This document shows, one piece after another, positions 56,701-64,000 of a stretch of 64,000 nucleotides of DNA. The stretch is from Hydrangea macrophylla (lineage: Eukaryota; Streptophyta; Magnoliopsida; Cornales; Hydrangeaceae). The stretch lies in NCBI GenBank assembly GCA_033977485.1, contig CM066985.1:75459045-75523044 (forward strand), read 5' to 3'. Numbering within the stretch: the stretch's first letter is position 1; every line of letters begins with the position of its first letter. The notes beneath the pieces are model-generated. The model saw only the letters and a list, made by a program, of their open reading frames with translations, did no database searches and was not told where the DNA came from. Both the position numbers and the translations under genes were made by a program.

Positions 56701-59077
56701 TATTGGAACAAATTTTTCTTAACAAAACCGCTAGGTTGTTGTAGGTACGTGACCCACATATATCCTTGGGGTGGCACAGGCCATCCCTGGATTTTTGAAA
56801 ATTACAAAATCATGTGTAATAAATTATAGATTTTAGAAATAGGCCCTCCTAAATTCACACAGGCACCCCCTGAACTTTTGAAAATTCTTGATTTACATAA
56901 TAATTTATAAGTTTTAGATAGCCCCTGAACTAAGCCCCATAAAATTACATAATTTATCCCAAATTAGGGGTTTTAAACCAATTCTACAGTCTTACACATA
57001 ATTATGTATAAGTAGAGCAAAAAAAATCGTTTAGGGGGCCCCCTAAACCCCCCTATAGTCTAGCAACCCCCCCCCCCCCCCCCCCCCCCCCCCCACGAAA
57101 TATTCCGGGTCCGCCCCATATGAAACCACCTTAACGTACCGAAGAGTTTTCCCAATTCAATAGGATGTGTGTAGGAATATCCAATGGTACAAACATTTGT
57201 TATGATGGGTTTTTTTTTTTTTTACTTTGTACCTTTTTTTTAACCATATATTTTCTTTATGCTTTTGGTGGGGATGGGATGGGGACCTTAATTTATTTTT
57301 CTCTGGTGTGTTCTTTAGATTTTATTGTCCTTTTCCTTTGTTTGTCTTATTTTTCTTGTTTTTGTCCATGTTCTACCTTTTATCTGAACTTCAGAATATA
57401 ATATGGATTTGACATATGAAGTGGTCCATTCATTTATTATGATTTATACTCCATTTTCTGTTTTCTGTTTTTCTTTCATTGGTGGGTCCAAAGTCCACCT
57501 GCCAATAGGACAGGGTCGCCCCCTCCATGTTAAAAAGTTCTCCAATATTTTGAAATGGCTTGTGCTAAATTGCTAATGCACTTTTTAGCTCAATTTTCTT
57601 ATTTAATTGCATATACAACAAATACAATGTCATGTGTATTAGGTCAATTTGGTACGCTATATATATACCTTAAAATTTTGTATGTTGGATAGATTTACGT
57701 TGATGAAGATTTACGTTGACAGTCGAAACCAGATACATAAGTGGATCTAATTGCCTGTAATTATTTTCTAACATTAGAATGAATAAGGATAACTAGTGAT
57801 TTTTTTTTTTGGTAAACGATAATAAGTATTATTTATCTCGTAAATTGTCTTATCAGGTAGATTAACTTGTAATAATAGGTTCAAATACAAAGTATTAAAC
57901 TAAGTATTCCACATAGATGAAGTTTCTTTATGTTTATTGTTTTTTCCCTCTAGAAACCTCTCAAGTTTTCTAGATTTCTGTTCATTGTTGCGTTATCGCA
58001 ATTAATCATCTAGTTTTGAAGTAGATATTGCAAATTCTTTGGATCAAAATCTAGTATTTCGGGATAAATATGTTCCATGTTTCATAAAGAAGATACCAAA
58101 ACATGTTCATTAATAAATTATCATTTTTGTAGCAACTATGTGTACCAATCAAGAGGAGAGCTAGCCCTCTATCATGAGGTCAACTTCATGATAAACTTGC
58201 TCCTTACTTTATTTTATTCTTAGCTTGTGTCCATGCTCATACACAAAAAAAAAGGTGAAAACTTTATTTTATTTTATTTTATTTTACTATTTGCCGAGCA
58301 TACGAATTTATCTAAAAAAAAAGTGAAAACTTTGGCTGGGGAGTCTGGGCGTGGAATGATTTTTTTGTGTTTTTTTTTTTTGGGTCTTCCACAAAACTTT
58401 GATTGTTCTTTGGTGTTGTGTTATTTGATTGGATCCATTTATGTACTTTGTTGACGCAGATCGTTGTTGATTTCACTGCTTCGTGGTGTGGACCATGCCG
58501 TTTCATTGCACCGTTCTTATCAGAGCTAGCCAAGAAGCTTCCTACTGTTACCTTCCTCAAGGTGGACGTAGATGAATTGAAGGTAAAAAAAAACCTAACA
58601 TGCAAAATTTATACTTTAGAGGCTGTTTGGGAACTGGAAGAACGGCTTCCATAGTTGACAAAGTAATCATTTTTACGTACTCATGGTTGGGAGGTGCTTT
58701 CTATTTCTATTATATAAAAAGCTGTCCTAGATCTGTACAAAATTTACTATCAAAACAAGCTCTCTGTCAAAGCAACACAATAATGGCCTTGGTGAAAATC
58801 ATATAGAAAATGCAAATGATGCTGAACTTGGATCATGTTTTATCCATTCCCAAGCAGATCCTTAAGTCCTAAAAGAGTACTGTTATGGCGAATCCTAGTC
58901 AAAATCTATGTATACCCTGTTCTTTTTTTTTTTTTTCAGTCCGTTGCTACGGATTGGGCTGTGGAGGCAATGCCCACTTTCATGTTTCTGAAAGAAGGGA
59001 AGATAGTGGATAAGGTCGTGGGAGCGAAGAAGGAAGAGCTGCAGCAGACTATTGCCAAACACATAAATGCTGCTTAA
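53757..59077 (+). CDS. TRXH: Thioredoxin h (cytosolic), 116 aa
   Basis: Three phase-0 exons, 53757-53846, 58460-58582 and 58940-59077, with GT-AG introns, encode 116 aa, normal for plant h-type thioredoxins. Exon 2 opens with [14 protein letters not shown], containing the active-site WCGPC disulfide. Exon 3 carries the cis-Pro loop ([11 protein letters not shown]). No transit peptide, so cytosolic. Reduces target disulfides using NADPH-thioredoxin reductase. In-frame codons upstream of 53757 exist, but the ATG context (AAAAAATGGCA) and family N-terminus (MAGEE) favour this start. Intron 1 is 4.6 kb, unusually long for this family, because it has accumulated transposons. AATAAA at 59209-59214 is a plausible poly(A) signal. 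Confidence 0.95.
54058..54118. mobile_element. Fragment of the GGATCGTG MITE family
   Basis: CACGATCCGAGGATC and TTCTCTTTAGACGCCCTCC resemble the core and one arm of the MITEs at 10897 and 13971; the other arm is missing. In thioredoxin intron 1. Confidence 0.5.
54238..55054. mobile_element. hAT-like non-autonomous element in thioredoxin intron 1
   Basis: Ends CAGTGGCGGACCCAGA and (other strand) CAGGGGCAGACCTATA. An 8-bp target duplication CTTTAAAT / CTTTAAAC (54230-54237, 55055-55062) with one mismatch is typical of hAT. G-rich and C-rich blocks near the ends (GGAGCGCGCCCCCG, GCGCTCGCCCCCCA) recur in the related elements. A Mutator MITE is nested at 54737. Confidence 0.8.
54737..54918. mobile_element. 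Mutator-type MITE, GAGTAATG family (copy C), nested in the hAT element
   Basis: 182 bp with ends GAGTAATGCTATGCTTCACA and GAGTAATGATATGCTTTCCA (other strand), and an exact 9-bp target duplication TTTACAAAA (54728-54736, 54919-54927). Confidence 0.95.
55219..55398. mobile_element. MITE, GGATCGTG family (copy 3, diverged)
   Basis: Inverted arms GATCCCTCATTTTAAG / GATCCCTCATTTTTAAG and the core GGCCGTTGGATCGTG link it to the copies at 10897 and 13971. In thioredoxin intron 1. Confidence 0.7.
55519..55991. mobile_element. hAT-like non-autonomous element, second copy in thioredoxin intron 1
   Basis: Ends CAGGCCCGGCCATGG and (other strand) TAGGGCGGGCAC. Possible 8-bp duplication GATTCAAT / GATTCGAT (55511-55518, 55992-55999). 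Inner phrase CGCTGCCCCCGAACCCCC matches the G-rich blocks of the 14970 element. Confidence 0.55.
55999..58459 (+). other. Rest of thioredoxin intron 1
   Basis: Noncoding. 56755-57117 looks like a further decayed hAT-like element (GGGGTGGCACAGG at left, GGGTCCGCCCC at right) carrying a 28-C run (57067-57094). TA tracts and T-runs elsewhere. Ends in acceptor TTGACGCAG. Confidence 0.5.
57067..57094 (+). repeat. Poly(C) run, 28 C
   Basis: Uninterrupted C28 inside a C-rich transposon end. i-motif/G-quadruplex capable. Length may be imprecise in the assembly. Confidence 0.9.
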
Positions 59078-60507
59078 ATAGTTCTCTCTCATTTTGCCTT
59101 TTAGGGAGGCTATATGAACCTTAAACATATGCTAGAGATTTGGACCTCTGTTTTATATCTATTTACCGGTACTTGATCTTGTGGGTTACTTATCTTATCT
59201 TATTATTTAATAAAAAGAAGATGCATAAATACTTGAAGTCATGTTTCTGTGTTTTGTATTATGTTCTTTCCTGTTGAGAGTGAAATCCTCTTGTGTCCTA
59301 CTTGAATAAGGTATGATGCAGCAGCTGTTTCAAATACCCAGGGCACATATGTATATCCGCACTACAAATCTTAGCATCATCTCTAACAGAAGTAGTAATT
59401 TGAGGTAGTAGAAGTGTACTTTACATCCTCAAACTCAAATTTGCTACCTCCCCGAGGTGACAAACTCCAATATTTTACCATTGATTTGACTTTTACCTAT
59501 TTTGGGTGGTGATGTGATCGCACTCAGGTGGTGGTGATGCTGGCACTGGTGGGGTGATGCTAAAGGTTGATATGTATATAGTGTAGCAAATGAATGTCAA
59601 AAGTGGGAAAAAAATATTGGGTATCATGATAATAGGGATAATGTGGTATCCCAACCCAATCAAATTCCTATATTCAAACATCTGGTGCCCTAATCTCTTC
59701 CCATATCAGCTCAAATTCTATCCATATAAGCCTACAATCTCTCCTCTATTAGAGACATTATAAAATCTCACATGGTATCACCGTGATAATCAATATTCAC
59801 TCCAAAAGTGGGACCTTGAAAAGGTATTGCCAAATTTTTGCATTGAGGTTTTCCACTTGTGGAAGTTGAAAATTCTAGGTGGTGGCAAATTTGACATTTG
59901 GCTACTTCGGTTGGAGATGGTCTTAAGGGAAATCCTATAGGAGGAGAATAGTGATTGGTGGGGACCCCCTCGGTGTAAAGAGTAATGCTAGGTTTCTCAA
60001 ATTTGTAACCTAACATATAGAATAGAGGGACTATATAAAAATTCTTTCAATAAAATTAAGTAGTCTCATTATTACTATATGTATTGAGAATCAAATTTCA
60101 TTTACAAATTTTAGGAGCCATAGCATTTCAATAATCAAAATTCAATCAAATATCCCATTTTATTTTGTAGGCTCATGTCATGGACCATACATATGCAAGT
60201 CCATAAAACCATATCCAACACCTCTAATAAATGACAGTGATTTACCCATCCAACAGCGCTAACAAAAGATCATAAAAGATCATACCCAGGCACTGAGTTG
60301 CGGTTAAAAGATCAAGGGGAACCAACCAGGGCATGAAATATGAATGCACCATAGAGATGGAGTTGACATTGCAAAGCCGATTCTATAAATTTTGATGTTT
60401 GATTATTAATGTCCTTTTTTTTCTTTTCTTTTTTTTTTTTGGCATAGGAGTCTGTGCAAAGTTTCGCAATGGTCAAAATAAGATCCCCCTAGGAAAACCG
60501 AAATTCG
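59078..60507. other. Intergenic region between thioredoxin and DIM1B genes
   Basis: Starts with the thioredoxin 3' UTR and poly(A) signal. A possible fourth GAGTAATG-type MITE, without clear duplication, covers about 59979-60130 (AGAGTAATGCTAGGTTTCTC and, on the other strand, GAAATGCTATGGCTCC). No gene recognised. Confidence 0.5.
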
Positions 60508-60515
60508 AAAACTTT

Positions 60516-60720
60516 AGGGTGTGTTTGGCAATAGGATCTAACTCAGTTCTAGTCGCACTTTCTGTAGGTTGAGTAAGGGTGTAAGCGGTCGGTTTTATAA
60601 ATGTATGTTTAAGCCGAAAGCTTTGAAAAAAAGACCAAAAAAACCGACCGCTTACACCCTTACTCAACCTACAGAAAGTGCGACTAGAACTGAGTTAGAT
60701 CCTATTGCCAAACACGCCCT
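60516..60720. mobile_element. hAT-type MITE forming a near-perfect hairpin
   Basis: Arms of about 80 bp starting AGGGTGTGTTTGGCAATAGG (left) and AGGGCGTGTTTGGCAATAGG (right, other strand) differ at one position over most of their length. The centre is about 40 bp. Flanks AAAACTTT (60508-60515) and AAAGCTTT (60721-60728) are an 8-bp target duplication with one mismatch. It ends 150 bp before the DIM1B start codon. Confidence 0.9.
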
Positions 60721-60836
60721 AAAGCTTTTACTTTAGTATTCTTTCTTTCCTCTTTTCCTCGTGGGTAAGGTACAACATTTTGAGCATTCCCATCTTTTCT
60801 CCAACAGAAATTCAAATATCTCAACGGTCAACTCCC

Positions 60837-60843
60837 CTATAAA
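60837..60843 (+). promoter_or_regulatory. Possible TATA box of the DIM1B-type gene
   Basis: CTATAAA lies only 27 bp before the ATG. If used, the leader would be almost absent, so either a start further upstream or a very short 5' UTR applies. Confidence 0.35.
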
Positions 60844-60869
60844 CCTTCCCTAGAAAACCAATTAACCAA

Positions 60870-62855
60870 ATGCTTCATCGTACCAAACCCATTTCAACCT
60901 TTGTTTCAAAACTCATCCTCCCCAAACTCTCTCTCCTACAACACTTTCGCGCCAAATGTAGTCGTCGCCGGTACAATGAGCACAACGACAAGTACAACGA
61001 TAAAATTCGAGAGAAGAAGGAACCTCAAGAAGGGCACATACGTTTCTACAAAAGCAGAGGCCAACACATACTCACAAACCCGCGAGTTCTCGAAGCCATT
61101 GTTCGAAAATCTGATATAAAACCCACTGACACAGTCTTAGAGATCGGACCCGGAACTGGAAATCTCACTCTTAAGCTTCTTGAAGTTGCCAAAAGGGTTG
61201 TTGCTGTTGAGATTGATAAGAGAATGGTTGAAATTCTTCATAATCGAGTCGCTGAGAGTGGACTTGAAGATCGATTGACTGTAAGATTGAGTTGCTTATG
61301 TGTTGTTTGATGAAATGCCTAAGTGAAAATTTTAGTCTGACAGTCAGTTTAGATTTATGGGTCTGTTTGGTTCATGGTTATAATGGCCCTCCTGAAAAGA
61401 AGTTCTGCTTCTGGAATTCAATAGCTGAAAAATGCAATTGCCCAGAAGCTGTTTTAATGAGTTATTCATACAGTTTAATAGTAGGTTTTGGAATTTCAAA
61501 GTCACTTATGGATTTCAAAAGTTGTTGTTAAATGTGGCCATAGTAAGGAAAATGAAATGAAAATACTAATGAAAACTCTTTATCTTATTTATTTGATAAG
61601 AAAATTAGAGAAAAGTAGGACCGGAACAGAATGTGTTTGATAACCCAATTAAGTGGTGAAAATGAAAACTTTCAGCACTTATCTTTGTTCAGTACGTTTG
61701 ATAACGTACCGCTTAATTGAAAAAGCAGCCAAAAAACTATTGAAAAATTTAAGTGAAAATTTTCTACTGAAAATAATCACAGAATGCAATCTATTTAAGT
61801 ACTTGAAAAACTGTTTTCAGTACTGCAAATTCAATCGCTTAAATTTTTCAGTACTTAAAATTCAGCACTTAATTTTCAGTTTTATCAAACAGACAAATAG
61901 TCAAAGTTAAAATTAGCATTTATTTTGCTTGTGTGAGTTACTTCTTTTTCTCTTTTCTTAAGCTCCTACAATTTTATTTATTTTTTAAATAATGATTCTT
62001 TATGTTATTTAAGTATGAGAAAATACTAGCGATTTTTTTTTTCCCCGTTCTCTAAATTCGCAAACGAAATGGAACCTAAGCTGAGTTGGTATGGAATTGC
62101 AGGTTATATGTAACGATGCTTTGAAGACTGAGTTCTCCGAATTCGATCTTGTTGTGGCAAATATTCCATACGGAATATCTTCTCCACTTGTGGCCAAATT
62201 GGTATTTGGATCTTGCCCATTTCGGAGTGCAACACTTCTTCTGCAGAAAGAGTTTGCACAGAGACTATTGGCTAATCCCGGTGATTCAGAGTTCAACCGT
62301 TTGGCTGTAAATGTGAAGCTGGTGGCCGAAGTGGAGTTCATAATGGATGTAAGTAAGAGGGATTTTGTACCATGTCCAAAAGTTGATTCCTCTGTTGTTA
62401 AAATATGGCCAAAAGCTGAAATTCCAAATGTGGACCTAAATGAATGGTGGGCTTTCACGAGAATGTGCTTCGGTAAGAAGAACAAGACTTTGGGTGCAAC
62501 GTTTAAGCAGAAGAAGAAGGTGATCGAGCTATTGAAGTTGTCTAGAGTGACAGCGCCCAATCAAGAAAATGCTGTGGATTGTTGTAGTTATGATTGTAGC
62601 GATAATTTTGATGAAGAAGGTGAGAGTGATGAAGACGAGGGCTGTTCGTCTTCTTTATCGGAAAATGGGATGAGTTCGTTTAAAGAGAAAATTATTGGAG
62701 TTCTGAAATCTGGTGGGTTTGAAGATAAGAGGCCTTCAAAGCTCGATAATGAGGAGTTGTTGCTGTTGCTATGCTTATTTAATCAAGCGGGGATATACTT
62801 TCATGAGCAAGGAAAGCAAAGGGATGCTAGCAATTTGGCATTTTCTGTTTCTTAA
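60870..62855 (+). CDS. DIM1B: rRNA adenine dimethyltransferase, mitochondrial type (DIM1B/KsgA family), 387 aa
   Basis: Exons 60870-61280 and 62103-62855, phase-0 GT-AG intron. Transfers methyl groups from S-adenosylmethionine to two adjacent adenines near the 3' end of small-subunit rRNA. The SAM-binding motif EIGPGTGNL is at residues 91-99, the acidic AVEID at ~112-116 and the catalytic NIPY at 157-160, followed by KVDSSVVKIWPK and KNKTLGATFKQKKK typical of the Dim1 branch. The first ~50 residues are basic and poor in acids at the start, like a mitochondrial presequence. This matches plant DIM1B rather than nucleolar DIM1A. An acidic insert lies near residues 300-325. The localisation is inferred. 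Confidence 0.92.
61361..62070. mobile_element. MITE-like element of the CTGTTTGGTTCATGG family in the DIM1B intron
   Basis: Left end GGTCTGTTTGGTTCATGG, right end CTCTAAATTCGCAAACGAA, as in 20603-20913. Expanded by the nested MITE at 61634-61891. Together they make up most of the intron (61281-62102). Confidence 0.55.
61634..61891. mobile_element. MITE, TGTTTGATAA family (copy 2), nested
   Basis: Ends TGTTTGATA...TATCAAACA. Internally rich in CAGTACTTAAAATTCAGCAC; reverse complement of the copy at 53086-53281. Confidence 0.7.
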
Positions 62856-63792
62856 TACCATCTTCAGATTTTTCTTGCAGTGTTTTGGTGCTTTATTGTG
62901 ATATAGAATCAGAAAAAATTACTAGTTACATTTTGGCGCAGCTCTATGTATTGGAAGAAGGAAGTTATTTACATCATTGTGATGGTGCATATTTTTACGT
63001 GGTTTCTCTGGTTAGTGATACTCTATTCTGGGCTGTATATTCAGCTTCATGCTTATCTTTGCTTTGACTCTTGCAGATTCACACGGGAATCCATGTGCCT
63101 CATGTTACTCGGATCAGAGTGTTGGCTAGTCACGCTAGTGATGATTTCGGCTATTGGATCCCTGCCTACATGCTTCTATTGTTTTCCCAAAACCCCATTT
63201 CATGGTTTAGACTGCTCTCATTTCACTCGTCGCTACTTCAGAATTGCTTTTAGGTACAAGAATTATATGCATTTTCATTCTTGTAAAACTATTTGTATAG
63301 TTATATACAAAGCCTAAGAGATGTGTACAGGGGGTGTGGGGGTTCTATTATAGGACCATCAACAATCAGCATATTGAGCCTATTTTTGTTCAGTAGTGGT
63401 ACTCTATTTTGGGCTATTGTTTGGCTTCATACTTGTCTTTGCTAGTGATGCTTTAGCCTACTCAAGTTTTGCCACCTTGGGGTGCAGCGTGTGCACGATG
63501 CCTGTATTGCTCTCTCAGAGCCCAGTTTTCACAAATTATGCTGCTCCTGTTTCGCTGGTTGCTAATACAAGACTTACTTTTACGTGTATAAGTCGATGTT
63601 TTAATGTTTTGAGTTCGTCCGGGGAGCAAAAATTCTAAGACGACCACTTCTCCCCTTCTATAGTCTCTCTGGAGGACAAAGATTCTGTGTATTTTCAATT
63701 CTTGTTAAAGAGCTTTAGATCTGAAGCTAATAAAATGTGTAAATGTGTTTTTAAATGATTGAATATTCAGAATTTTCTTTTCTTTTCTTTTC

Positions 63793-63831
<39 letters not shown>

Positions 63832-63853
63832 AGTAGCATATGATGGCCAAGAG
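62856..63853. other. DIM1B 3' UTR and downstream DNA
   Basis: No second gene is convincing. CTTGCAG|ATTC near 63078 looks like a splice acceptor, so the 3' UTR may contain an intron. AATAAA at 63729-63734 is a possible distal poly(A) signal. A TTTTC repeat and (TG)22 follow. Confidence 0.45.
63795..63838. repeat. TG microsatellite
   Basis: (TG)22, preceded by a CTTTT repeat (63775-63794). Confidence 0.95.
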
Positions 63854-64000
63854 TGTTGGAAAATAGGAAGGATACGGCTATGAACTTGATTGAGGCGTGC
63901 AACAATTTGCACCGTCCTTAAGAACAATTCCGCCCCTCGGAGCCAATGACTCGATGCACAAGGTCACAAGCGCTATGTTCTTCAGGATTCAACAATCAAC
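63854..64000 (-). mobile_element. Copia LTR, minus strand, cut by the window end
   Basis: Starts TGTTGGAAAATAGG on the plus strand (LTR end CCTATTTTCCAACA on minus). It contains the reverse complement of the GCATCGAGTCATTGRCTCCG stretch from the LTR of relic 1 (13771-13790), so it belongs to that copia family in the opposite orientation. Confidence 0.75.

Noticed and set aside
62885..63638. Downstream ORFs after DIM1B
   Set aside because: Short, hydrophobic by T-richness, no start context or family; more likely 3' UTR and intergenic DNA.

Overview
This is plant nuclear DNA, most likely from a eudicot. The three ordinary genes are plant types with GT-AG introns, intergenic DNA is AT-rich, and most of the window is plant-type transposable elements in several insertion layers. 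I cannot name the species.

Layout. 1-~7960: 3' part of an Athila-like Ty3/gypsy element (frameshifted integrase, a third ORF, polypurine tract, 1.6-kb 3' LTR). 8432-9482: spliced-looking gene relic with two in-frame TGA stops, followed by a Helitron-like 3' end at 9895. ~10100-13950: decayed Ty1/copia relic. 13970-15840: MITE, hAT-like element and a tRNA-derived SINE with a 17-bp target duplication. 15950-20227: RTE1-type gene. 20600-24128: MITE-rich intergenic DNA.

24129-52410 is one nested locus that can be unpacked from target-site duplications (TSDs). A Ty1/copia element (24134-52405, TSD GTATG) received a 2.55-kb solo LTR (28035-30583, TSD TTTAC), a 14.4-kb non-autonomous Tat/Ogre-like LARD on the minus strand (31583-45950, TSD GGGAT, LTRs about 99.5% identical), and inside its 3' LTR a 4.6-kb Mutator-like element (47090-51689, TSD TTTAATAAA). 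The MULE carries a transposase and a convergent GRF zinc-finger/membrane protein gene.

53628-59214: thioredoxin h gene whose 4.6-kb first intron is full of hAT and MITE insertions. 60870-62855: mitochondrial-type rRNA dimethyladenosine transferase (DIM1B type) with a near-perfect hairpin MITE just upstream. 63854-64000: copia LTR in minus orientation, cut by the window end.

The host genes do not form a pathway: RTE1-type proteins act in ethylene receptor signalling, thioredoxin h in cytosolic disulfide reduction, DIM1B in organellar rRNA maturation. The most unusual signal is next to the LARD LTR: 50 nt that read as the 3' half of a mature tRNA-Arg, with its CCA tail, G where inosine-34 would be read, and an end exactly at position 27. 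This looks like a reverse-transcribed record of a modified tRNA primer.
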